A stretch of DNA of 64,000 bases. Source: an uncultured Lachnospiraceae bacterium. Lineage in GTDB: Bacteria; Bacillota; Clostridia; Lachnospirales; Lachnospiraceae. Under the pieces are notes generated by a model, which was not told where the DNA came from, ran no database searches, and saw nothing but the letters and a program-made list of their open reading frames with translations. Below, piece after piece: positions 1 to 7,808 of this stretch; position 1 is the first letter of the stretch, and each line of letters opens with the position of its first letter. Location of the stretch: the NCBI GenBank assembly GCA_902779355.1, contig CACZBF010000004.1:62001-126000 (forward strand), given 5' to 3'. Made by a program: the position numbers and the translations under genes.

Positions 1-1
1 T

Positions 2-820
2 ATCGTAGCGGATCAGCTGAATATCAAGGCCTTTGAGTCGGTATTGCCGGAATACCTGGTGGACGATCTGGGGACATCACTTGTAGCATATGAGGATGAC
101 GGGAGTGTATGCGGAGCCGTCTCCATTTCCTATGACGGAGAAGGCTACCTCATAGACTGGCTGTATGTAATACCGGAAAAGAGACGCCAGGGAGTGGGCA
201 GATGCCTTGTCACGGAGGTCAGAAAGCTTGTATCCACAGCAGGCATCTGTCCCCTGCGCATCCGCTTTAATGCCTCCGGAGACAGTGGGATCTATGAGTT
301 TTTGCTTTCCATAGACGGGGAGGATCAGTATGTTGACATGTCCTACTCCCATGATCGCTATAAGGTCTGTGCAGGTGAGGTTACCGACTCCCTTGAAAAA
401 CATGGGCTGAATGTGATAAAGCAAGCCGACTCATATGAGATAATGCCCTTCTGGGATATGGATAATAAAGGGATAAACCAGGCATTGACTCTTGCCATGG
501 AGCATCTTTGCATTAGGGATCTTGAGGACTTTAAGAAAACCTGTGACAGGAATCTGTGTGTGTCGGTAAAAAAAGGGGATCAGCTCCTGGGGTTTTCCCT
601 GGTGCAGAAGCTTCCGTCAGGAGAGCTTAATCTGTCCTATCTCTATTCAGAGAATCACAAGGTGCTTCCACACATTCTTAAGGAACTGGCCTTTTGCATA
701 CTGGAATATGATATGGATCAGGTCATATACTTTGACGCAGTAACAGAGGCGTCGGATCTTCTCGCCAAAAAGATATTTCCGGATGCGGGAAAGGAGATGA
801 TATACGAAGCTGAGTTATGA
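2..820 (+). CDS. Tandem GNAT-like acetyltransferase, 5' end outside window
   Basis: The reading frame is open to the left edge of the window, so the true start lies upstream; 272 residues are visible. The N-terminal half has the GNAT core, a hydrophobic strand followed by WLYVIPEKRRQGVG, where RRQGVG is the acetyl-CoA pyrophosphate loop. The C-terminal half looks like a second, degenerate GNAT fold (VSVKKGDQLLGFSLVQKLPSG). Two paralogs with the same two-half layout occur at 13749 and 14666. It directly precedes the first large array protein at 980, as the other two adjoin array members at 10874 and 15777. The substrate is unknown; partnership with the array proteins is inferred from position only. 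A TTG at 44 could be read as a start but would remove the first strand conserved in the paralog at 13749. Confidence 0.75.
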   Translation: MVADQLNIKAFESVLPEYLVDDLGTSLVAYEDDGSVCGAVSISYDGEGYLIDWLYVIPEKRRQGVGRCLVTEVRKLVSTAGICPLRIRFNASGDSGIYEFLLSIDGEDQYVDMSYSHDRYKVCAGEVTDSLEKHGLNVIKQADSYEIMPFWDMDNKGINQALTLAMEHLCIRDLEDFKKTCDRNLCVSVKKGDQLLGFSLVQKLPSGELNLSYLYSENHKVLPHILKELAFCILEYDMDQVIYFDAVTEASDLLAKKIFPDAGKEMIYEAEL

Positions 821-902
821 AGCTTCGCTCCGTGCGTAACTGTTTTGCGAAGGGCGCCGAACAGCTGATAAAAACTAATTTTTGATAAAAATTTAACAAA
901 AA

Positions 903-931
903 TTGCCATTCAAGAAGATTGTTCGTATAAA
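903..931 (+). promoter_or_regulatory. Sigma-A-type promoter of array gene 1
   Basis: TTGCCA at 903-908 and TATAAA at 926-931 are separated by 17 bp. The surrounding 70 bp resemble the region upstream of the array gene at 15777, where TTGCCA-17-TATATA occurs in the same context (both have an upstream ACTAAT and TTTAACAA). Confidence 0.6.
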
Positions 932-979
932 GAGTTAACACCGGAAAAAAGCTTCGCCGAACAAGAAGGAGGAAAAACA

Positions 980-3841
980 ATGGATGAGATGAATAGAAAC
1001 CGCGTGAGGAACGATGAGTTTATGCAGAACGAAGAACAAAATCCGTTGCAGCGTGATCTTGATTCGATCACACGGAATAAAATAGATCCTCTTTTTATGG
1101 AGAATCAGAAAGAGAAAAAAACCCATGGATTCCTTATAGTCGGCGAAGCCCCGGAGCAGGAAGTGGAAGAGAATACCTTAAAGATCAACAAACTCCTGGA
1201 TCATGCCGCAGATCTTCATCTTACACCCATACAAAAGAAAGATCTTGAGATCCGGCGAAATCGTAATCTGAATTTTGGGCTGGTCTATGATCGGTCAAAG
1301 GCGGATGAAAGTAAAGAGATGGATGTTGTCAGGAATGATATTCGTGCATATGAAAAATTATTGTTTCAGACTCCCAAAACAGAGGAAGAGCGTCAGCGGA
1401 TGTTTAAAGAGGCAAGGGCACACTGCCAGAAGATGATGGATGATTGCGATGCTTATCTGAACAGGGACAGGGGATGGTCTCGTTTTTGGAAACAGGCTCG
1501 TAATGAACATGTCTTAGCGGCAAAAGAACGGTTTCGGAAAGATTATAATACCTTCACAATACTCCTGGGGGCACATGATGAGATGAAAAAAGCTTTCCAT
1601 GCTGATGACAGGCTGATCGATCTGATGAATGGGGAAGCGATTAAGGAGCGTATGACGCTGAATACCCTGGAGCAGGTACAGAAGCAAGCTGAGGAACAAA
1701 AACTGTTTCAGGATCAGCAGCAATATTTGAAACAGCATCAGGCAGACTGGGCGAACGAACTCAAAAGTTTTAACAATGCAGAAAACGAAGCGGCACAGAA
1801 AAAGACCGGATATGAGTTGCTGAAGAAGATGGCAGATGTACTTCTGAAAAGCAAGGAATTCGGCCCGGGTCTTGCGAAGAAATATGCGGGAGATGATATC
1901 GAGGGTATCGCCTTTTCGTATCAGATGGCCATTGCCGAACAGGGTACGCAGAAAGATCAGGAGCTCCTTTACGATTTTAATGCGGAGGAGATCCGGCGCG
2001 TTCAGCAGGAAACTGTTCAGAACAAAGTGATCCGGGATGTGGTGAGACCGCTCCTTCCGGGGTTTTTGGAAATGAGCCTGGTTTTGCGTGACCTCATCAA
2101 AGAAAAAGTGGACAGAAGCATTAGCCATGAAGAAAAAAATAGGAAGGAAATAGAAAAATCCTTCCCGAAGGGGTTTCCCGTACAGGATTATGAGGATCCG
2201 AAGGTGCGGGAGAAGTTTCGCGCCCAAGTGAAGGAAAAGATGGGCCGTGGAATGAAGCTTTCGGATGCAGTGGAAGAGGTGTTAAAGGATCGTCGTCAGG
2301 CTTTGAGAGAATATGTCGAAAACGAAACCAGGAAAAATAGCCTGGTCCCGGTGATGTCGGATAAGGAAATCGCCGCCATGAATAAAGAGGGAAAGCTGTA
2401 TTCCGGGATCAGCGAGGAGCAGTGGAAAAAGAGCGGAGGCGCGACTTATAGGAAGATCATGACAACAGCTGAAGCAGAGAAACTGGTGGCAAAAAGCAAT
2501 GGCTTCTTATGTGCCGTCAAGGTAAAGGTTGCACCCGGAGAGGATCCTTTGCCCGGCGTGCGCGAGATCCGTCCGAGTCTTCCTGAAACGGCCGTGATCA
2601 ATGGAGAGAACGTACCTCTTCGAAAGATTTATAATCTGCTGGTCAAAACCTATATCACGATGGCGACCAATCCGGATGGTTCGTTGAAGGAAGATACGAC
2701 AGAACTTGTTGAGAAATTTGAAAATCTGGTCAGATTTATGCCTCAGGAGCAGGGAAACAAAGATGCGATCGCAGAGGGGAAGAGGATCTTAGAGCATACG
2801 TTTCTGCCCGTCATGCAAGAACTTCTGGAAGCGCAGTACGAAAAAGAAGGAAATATGGAGGCCAAGGAAAACGCGGCCGATGAGGTTGAGGGGATCTGCC
2901 GTGGTCTGATGACGGTCCTGACGAATATGAAGACCTTCTTCATGGGCCAGGAGGTATCACTGAAACCAAAAGCCGACTCTGTGAAAATACTGTTGAATAC
3001 GGATATGGCAAAATTATCCGCACATCTTGAGACGATCAAGCTGAAGATATGGGAGACCGACGAAGAAGGCAAGGAAAAGCTTGTGGAGAGAGTACCAACG
3101 AAAGAAGAGATAGAGAAGGCGATCGATGCTACGTTCCATGATCTGGAACTGGCAAATCAGGCAATGAAGCAGGTACGGGACTTGGATCCGAACGCACCGG
3201 ATATTCCGATCCAAAATGCCTGTTCTGCAAACGGGATCTTCTATTCATCGATGAGAATTCTGCTCTACGGGGGAGAGAAACAAGAAGCCCGTTATCTTTC
3301 CAAAGATTATGTGGTTCAACGTCCGGAGGATGTGCGCCGGTATCTGTTAAAGAACTTTGATCTGCTTGCGCCGGGTGCGGATGCCCAACCGGCAGAATTG
3401 GTAAGATATCGAAAGCAGCTGGAAGAGATCTCTTTTCAAAAAGGGCAGACGTTTCAAAGCGGTATGGAAAACGAGGACATCAAAACTTTGTGCAAGGCCG
3501 CGAACGCCTTTGCCAAATATGTGTACCATGTCGCGGCAGACATCGTCAATAATGAAGAGGACGGACTCGTTACCATCGAAGGCTTTGCGGCAGAGACCGG
3601 CCAGTATCTGGTAGAACCCTTTACCATGCATGGCGCCATCGGGCAGTATCGGGGAGAGACGCATGAAGAAGTATCCCATGACGTCAATACAATCAAGAAT
3701 ACCGGCTTCAATACCTATTATAACTCGGACAATCCCTTTGCTTCCAACATAATAGATACATTGAAGATCTATATCAAGGCGGAATTGCAGACTTCTCCGG
3801 AGAAATATCAGAATAAGAGAAGGAATGGTTCACACCAGTGA
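980..3841 (+). CDS. Large array protein 1: shared N-terminal module with a unique C-terminal half
   Basis: A 953-aa soluble protein with no signal peptide or membrane segment. Residues 1 to about 215 are the module shared by all five array proteins; diagnostic blocks are LEIRRNRNLNFG and the Trp-containing FWKQARNEH. It is closest to the protein at 21018, and both begin MDEMN. The remaining ~730 residues lack the kinase-like C-terminal domain of the other four: no DRHxxN and no GAGAS block. I recognise no family in this part, which is helical and charged. The start has a clear RBS (aaggagg, 8 nt upstream). It is transcribed from the 903 promoter and lies just downstream of a GNAT-like gene. 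Function unknown; the shared module suggests common targeting or partner binding with a swapped effector part. Confidence 0.7.
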   Translation: MDEMNRNRVRNDEFMQNEEQNPLQRDLDSITRNKIDPLFMENQKEKKTHGFLIVGEAPEQEVEENTLKINKLLDHAADLHLTPIQKKDLEIRRNRNLNFGLVYDRSKADESKEMDVVRNDIRAYEKLLFQTPKTEEERQRMFKEARAHCQKMMDDCDAYLNRDRGWSRFWKQARNEHVLAAKERFRKDYNTFTILLGAHDEMKKAFHADDRLIDLMNGEAIKERMTLNTLEQVQKQAEEQKLFQDQQQYLKQHQADWANELKSFNNAENEAAQKKTGYELLKKMADVLLKSKEFGPGLAKKYAGDDIEGIAFSYQMAIAEQGTQKDQELLYDFNAEEIRRVQQETVQNKVIRDVVRPLLPGFLEMSLVLRDLIKEKVDRSISHEEKNRKEIEKSFPKGFPVQDYEDPKVREKFRAQVKEKMGRGMKLSDAVEEVLKDRRQALREYVENETRKNSLVPVMSDKEIAAMNKEGKLYSGISEEQWKKSGGATYRKIMTTAEAEKLVAKSNGFLCAVKVKVAPGEDPLPGVREIRPSLPETAVINGENVPLRKIYNLLVKTYITMATNPDGSLKEDTTELVEKFENLVRFMPQEQGNKDAIAEGKRILEHTFLPVMQELLEAQYEKEGNMEAKENAADEVEGICRGLMTVLTNMKTFFMGQEVSLKPKADSVKILLNTDMAKLSAHLETIKLKIWETDEEGKEKLVERVPTKEEIEKAIDATFHDLELANQAMKQVRDLDPNAPDIPIQNACSANGIFYSSMRILLYGGEKQEARYLSKDYVVQRPEDVRRYLLKNFDLLAPGADAQPAELVRYRKQLEEISFQKGQTFQSGMENEDIKTLCKAANAFAKYVYHVAADIVNNEEDGLVTIEGFAAETGQYLVEPFTMHGAIGQYRGETHEEVSHDVNTIKNTGFNTYYNSDNPFASNIIDTLKIYIKAELQTSPEKYQNKRRNGSHQ

Positions 3842-3875
3842 TCGGTTTCGCCTGAATAAAGGGAGGTACTCGCTT

Positions 3876-3929
3876 ATGAAAACTACCTCAACTGCATCCA
3901 ATGGATGCCTTACCTCGATTAGCGCATAG
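3876..3929 (+). CDS. Possible 17-aa leader peptide
   Basis: A short frame, MKTTSTASNGCLTSISA, follows a strong-looking RBS (gggagg, about 9 nt before the ATG). It contains a hairpin GCATCC-aat-GGATGC inside the coding part. It sits between array gene 1 and the DUF6033-like gene. It could be a leader peptide or attenuator for the latter, or chance. No homology was recognised. Confidence 0.25.
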   Translation: MKTTSTASNGCLTSISA

Positions 3930-4054
3930 TCGGTTGTGGGCAGTTCATGGAAATGCCGTCACCTGCCGATATAAAGAACGGATACTATCGTCTTCATCTA
4001 CATAATTGCAACCAGGAAACGGATTTCATGGCACTTTACAAGGAGGTAAAAAAC

Positions 4055-4945
4055 ATGGCAATCTACGGCATTTCTGCTTATCAGCAGGCAAATCAATCAT
4101 ACAAAGCGGGGAAGGTGCAGCCCGAGAACGAAAAGACGCAGGCTGCGGAAAAACCCGGTCAGGAAAACGCTCTTTGGGAGAAAGTTGCTTCCAAGACGGA
4201 AGCGAAGTCATACTCACCCCTCGACATCAAGAATTCACTGATCCCACGCGCAACGGAATATGGAAATACCATCGGTGAGGTAAAGCTCTCCGACAAAGCA
4301 AAGGATTACTATGACAAGCTGAAATCAAAGTTCCATAATATGGAGTTCATTGCGGTCAGCAAGGATATGAAGGGCCAGGTGCAGCAGAATGCGGCCGCTT
4401 ATGGTAATGCCAATAAAATGGTCGTGCTGATCGATGAGGAGAAGCTGGAACGAATGGCAGAGGATGAATCCTTCCGCAAGAAATATGAGGGGATCATTTC
4501 GATGTCGCAGGCAAAATTGACGGAAGCCAAGAACAGCCTCGCCACCAGCGGCGCAAATATCAAGAACTTCGGCATCTCTGTGGATGCAAACGGGAATGAA
4601 ACCTATTTTGCTACGGTTGAGCAATCTCTGGATGCGCAGAAGAAACGGATCGAGCGGAAAGCAGCGGAGCATAAAGAGCAGCGTGCTGCAGAGAAAAAGA
4701 AGGCCGCAAAGCAGGCGGAGCAGGAACGCATTCAAAAGGGCCGGGAGGAACGGAAGGCTGAGAAGAGCGGAGAAAAGAGAGCATCCGTTGAAAAGAAGGA
4801 AGAAAAAGAGCAGTTGACATTTGAAGCGGACTCGATGGAGGAATTGCTTGCCAAGGTCAGCAGCTATTCTTTCGATCACGCATCAGAACGCGTGCTGGCA
4901 GACGAGGAAAAACTCATAGGGGCGCATGTGGATTTCAAAGGCTGA
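4055..4945 (+). CDS. DUF6033-like protein
   Basis: A 296-aa soluble protein starting MAIYGISAYQQANQ. The ATG at 4055 was chosen because aaggaggt lies 6 nt upstream; an in-frame TTG/ATG stretch from 3947 has no RBS. A predicted alpha/beta core (residues ~60-190, with VVLIDEEKLERMAEDESFR) is followed by a long highly charged helix rich in Lys, Glu and Ala (about residues 195-260, likely coiled coil) and a short C-terminal segment. The opening sequence and layout recall, from memory, the DUF6033 family of Clostridia, which has no assigned function. It follows array gene 1 by about 210 bp, possibly in the same transcript. Confidence 0.6.
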   Translation: MAIYGISAYQQANQSYKAGKVQPENEKTQAAEKPGQENALWEKVASKTEAKSYSPLDIKNSLIPRATEYGNTIGEVKLSDKAKDYYDKLKSKFHNMEFIAVSKDMKGQVQQNAAAYGNANKMVVLIDEEKLERMAEDESFRKKYEGIISMSQAKLTEAKNSLATSGANIKNFGISVDANGNETYFATVEQSLDAQKKRIERKAAEHKEQRAAEKKKAAKQAEQERIQKGREERKAEKSGEKRASVEKKEEKEQLTFEADSMEELLAKVSSYSFDHASERVLADEEKLIGAHVDFKG

Positions 4946-4971
4946 AACGCTTGCCACAGAAATCAGTCTTT

Positions 4972-5080
4972 TTTACCTCCTCTTCTTTTCCTGATACAGC
5001 AGCTCATCAGCATCGGAGATCAGGGCTTTCAGACTCTTATCTTTGCTGATTGTTGAACAAAAACCATTCCTATAGTAACA
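4972..5080 (-). pseudogene. Remnant of a GGDEF-domain C-terminus
   Basis: Reading the minus strand toward 4972 gives a frame ending in ADELLYQEKKRR and stop. This resembles the final helix of GGDEF diguanylate cyclase domains (ADxxLYxxKxxGR). Only about 30 residues are left, with no GGDEF motif or start, and the frame runs into the 3' end of the ABC ATPase gene. It is most likely a decayed scrap of a cyclase gene. Confidence 0.4.
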
Positions 5081-5114
5081 AGGAAAGGAAGAAGTTTCAA
5101 TGAAAAATCACCGC

Positions 5115-6086
5115 TCACTCCCCATAGGCGATCCTGATGATGTCATCGATCCCGGCCTCTTCGATGGAAACATCGCGGATGGGCCGCAGCTTTGAAAGTT
5201 CTGCGATGAGATCTGCGGCGGTCGTGTCGTTTTTCATAAATTTATATTTTGCGATATTGCCGTCATGCTCGATCATCTCGCAGGAAGGATGATCGGGTGC
5301 GATCTCGTCATAGTATTCCACGACAAGCGTCTTAAAGGGTGCGATCCTGTCGATGATCTGCGAGAGATTTCCGTCTTCCATCATCACACCGTGATTGATG
5401 ATGATGATCCTTTCACAGAGCTCTTGAATATCCCCGAGATCATGGGTTGTGAGGATCACGGTTGTTTTCCTGACCTCATTGATCTCTTTGATGAATTTCC
5501 GGAGCGCATATTTGCTCGAAACGTCCAGACCGATCGTCGGCTCGTCCAGAAAGAGCACGGAAGGAGAATGCAGCATCGATGCCACGAGATCACCTTTCAC
5601 TCTTTGCCCCAAGGACATTTGTCGCACCGGTTTGTCAATGATCTCTTTGATCCCGAGGATGGAATCCATCACATCCAGCGTTTCTTCATAGTCCGACTGT
5701 TTGATCCGGTAGATGTGCTTCAACAGTTCGAAACTTTCCCCCAGACGAAGATCCCAGTTAAGCTGTGACCGTTGTCCGAAGACCACGCCGATATTTCTCA
5801 CCACTTCTTTTCTGTGTCTGGTGATGTCTTCCCCGCCGATCAATACACTTCCCTTTGTGGGCGTCAGGATGCCGGACATCATTTTGATGGTCGTGCTTTT
5901 TCCTGCGCCGTTCGGGCCGATAAATCCGACGATCTCTCCGGCGTCGATGTGAAACGAAAGATCCCTGACTGCATGGATCAGCTCACGTTTATTTGTGAAA
6001 AGGCTTTTCACGGCACCGCGGATCCCGGGTTCCTTTCGTTTAAAAGTATAGTCTTTGCATAGATTTTGTACATCGATCATGATCAA
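5115..6086 (-). CDS. ABC-2 type transporter ATP-binding protein
   Basis: A 323-aa ATPase with Walker A GPNGAGKST (~residues 57-65), a Q-loop region (VVFGQRSQL), an ABC signature MSLGQRVKGDL, Walker B VLFLDEPTIGLD and the H-loop LTTHD. The N-terminal insertion before the Walker A (FKRKEPGIRGAVKSLF) and the C-terminal extension match the COG4586 subgroup, which works with paired ABC-2 permeases. Its start overlaps the upstream permease stop by 4 nt (ATGA-type coupling). It is the last gene of a three-gene minus-strand operon. Substrate unknown. Confidence 0.9.
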   Translation of the reverse strand: MIMIDVQNLCKDYTFKRKEPGIRGAVKSLFTNKRELIHAVRDLSFHIDAGEIVGFIGPNGAGKSTTIKMMSGILTPTKGSVLIGGEDITRHRKEVVRNIGVVFGQRSQLNWDLRLGESFELLKHIYRIKQSDYEETLDVMDSILGIKEIIDKPVRQMSLGQRVKGDLVASMLHSPSVLFLDEPTIGLDVSSKYALRKFIKEINEVRKTTVILTTHDLGDIQELCERIIIINHGVMMEDGNLSQIIDRIAPFKTLVVEYYDEIAPDHPSCEMIEHDGNIAKYKFMKNDTTAADLIAELSKLRPIRDVSIEEAGIDDIIRIAYGE

Positions 6087-6907
6087 TTCCCGGCACTTTC
6101 ATATTTTTTCAGTCCTGCTTTGAAGTAAGCTCCTGCAAGCAGCATCATCAGGATCCCGATCAGTAAGGTGAGAAACGGCACAAGCAGTCCGTTTGCGAAA
6201 CCGTTCCCGATCCCCAGCAGACTGGAAACCGGATAAAAGGAAACCCAGCCGATGGGGATCAGGAAAGTCAGTATGAATTGGATACTCTCCGGATACATGG
6301 AGATCGGATACATCGTGGTCTTGTCCATGATCTCCTGCGTGTATTGGCCGAAATCCACTGCATTTCTCGTATGAAATGAGGTGCTTCCGATCAGGATATA
6401 GATCCCGCCCCTGATCAAAGTGGCGCCGATCAGCATGACGATCACCTGCAGAAGAAACCAGGCGTTCACATGCACCTGACATTTCACGCATCCGTAAACA
6501 AAAACAAGGATTCCCGGGATCAGATCCGTGATCCCGAAAATATTGATGTTTGTAAAAAAGAACTGATACAGCACTCCCAGCGGCCTTGTCAGATACCGGT
6601 CAAATTCTCCTTCGATTACAAAATACCCCATGAACCATCCCTGGACAAAAAAGATCATAGACAGGGCATGGGAGATCACGGAGATCCCATACAGGAAGGC
6701 GAGCTGCCCGTAATTCCAGCCGTTGATCTCTCCGAAAGCCTCCACTACAAACTTGATCGTGGCAAATCCCACGATAAACTGTAACGGATTTGAGATCAGC
6801 CATCCCGCGATGTTGGAGGGATATTCGATGATCGTCAGAAAGGCCATTTTGATCACATGCATCGTCACTTCAAAATAGTGGCCGAGTTCACACAGCGCTT
6901 TTTTCAT
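6083..6907 (-). CDS. ABC-2 type permease (COG3694-like)
   Basis: A 274-aa integral membrane protein with about six hydrophobic segments spread over the length. A cytoplasmic amphipathic start (MKKALCELGHYFEVTMHV) and a loop with GWFMGYFVIEGEFDRYLTRPLG are typical of the DUF990-type permease paired with COG4586 ATPases. It lies 2 nt after the next permease gene and overlaps the ATPase gene. It should form the membrane channel together with the 6910-7701 product. Confidence 0.85.
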   Translation of the reverse strand: MKKALCELGHYFEVTMHVIKMAFLTIIEYPSNIAGWLISNPLQFIVGFATIKFVVEAFGEINGWNYGQLAFLYGISVISHALSMIFFVQGWFMGYFVIEGEFDRYLTRPLGVLYQFFFTNINIFGITDLIPGILVFVYGCVKCQVHVNAWFLLQVIVMLIGATLIRGGIYILIGSTSFHTRNAVDFGQYTQEIMDKTTMYPISMYPESIQFILTFLIPIGWVSFYPVSSLLGIGNGFANGLLVPFLTLLIGILMMLLAGAYFKAGLKKYESAGN

Positions 6908-6909
6908 CC

Positions 6910-7701
6910 TCAGCCTCCCTGTACCATGACTTTTTTTGTGACCCGGTTATGGACAAAAAGAAAGATCCCGCAAAGGATCGCGAGCCAGATGGACTGGATC
7001 CCCATTTGCATCAAATGCTCTGCGCAATCTCCTTTTCCGATATAAATACTGAGCGGGAGCTGATAAATATAGACAAACGGAAAGGCGCCAAGCACCTTGG
7101 AAACAGCAGGCGGAAAAAACCAGAGGGGAATGATACTGCCTGACAGCAGCCGGATCAGGTGTTTTTTTACCTGGATCAGGGCGTCGATATTCACTGCCGT
7201 AAAGGCGATCATGCCAAACAGTGCCGAGATCAGCCAGTTGATCAGAAAGGACAGGACGACGGAAAGAAGAAAGAGCGGCAAGTCACGGATATCTGCCATT
7301 TTCGGTACTTTGATCAGAAGACATCCGATGATCAGGATCGGCAGCATATTCTGAAAAACCAGAGCAATGATATTTCCGATATCCTCGGCAAAATAGACAC
7401 CGAAGGGATTGATCGGCTTCATCATGTCCGTAGCCACCGTTCCTTTCTGTACGCTCAGCTGGATCCTTCGTTCCACATTTGTGAGGAAGAGAACCGACAG
7501 GAGGGAAGAGACAATGATATAGGTCAGCATACTGTCGGCATCCACGCCGCCCACATTGCCCTGTCCGGCATATAAGGCCTTCCAGAAAAAAGCCGATGTG
7601 ATCATAATGATCGTCTGCATGAGGATATTGCCGTAGACATTAAACTCATACGTCATGCTCTTTATGATCTGTGTTTTGACCACGTAAAGATACTTTTTCA
7701 T
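6910..7701 (-). CDS. ABC-2 type permease (COG4587-like)
   Basis: A 263-aa membrane protein with about six transmembrane segments and the block QKGTVATDMMKPINPFG, which aligns with the related segment in its partner permease (FDRYLTRPLG). It is the first gene of the permease-permease-ATPase operon. The start codon follows the context gatagatgag with only a weak RBS. A TTGCAA-17-TACGAT promoter candidate ends just 7 nt before the ATG. Confidence 0.85.
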   Translation of the reverse strand: MKKYLYVVKTQIIKSMTYEFNVYGNILMQTIIMITSAFFWKALYAGQGNVGGVDADSMLTYIIVSSLLSVLFLTNVERRIQLSVQKGTVATDMMKPINPFGVYFAEDIGNIIALVFQNMLPILIIGCLLIKVPKMADIRDLPLFLLSVVLSFLINWLISALFGMIAFTAVNIDALIQVKKHLIRLLSGSIIPLWFFPPAVSKVLGAFPFVYIYQLPLSIYIGKGDCAEHLMQMGIQSIWLAILCGIFLFVHNRVTKKVMVQGG

Positions 7702-7708
7702 CTCATCT

Positions 7709-7737
7709 ATCGTATCTCAAACAGGGGTAAATTGCAA
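7709..7737 (-). promoter_or_regulatory. Candidate promoter of the ABC-2 operon
   Basis: On the minus strand TTGCAA (7732-7737) and TACGAT (7709-7714) are 17 bp apart. The -10 box is so close to the ATG at 7701 that the transcript would be nearly leaderless, which lowers confidence. Confidence 0.3.
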
Positions 7738-7743
7738 AGAATG

Positions 7744-7773
7744 CTGACAGGAGGCTTTCTTTTGATGTATAAT
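7744..7773 (+). promoter_or_regulatory. Promoter of the partner-switch operon
   Basis: CTGACA (7744-7749) and a consensus TATAAT (7768-7773) are separated by 18 bp. This places transcription start near 7780 and supports the ATG at 7809 over an upstream in-frame TTG at 7773. Confidence 0.6.
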
Positions 7774-7808
7774 TGAAAAAGGAAAAGGCTGACAGGAGAA
7801 TTTGCTGG

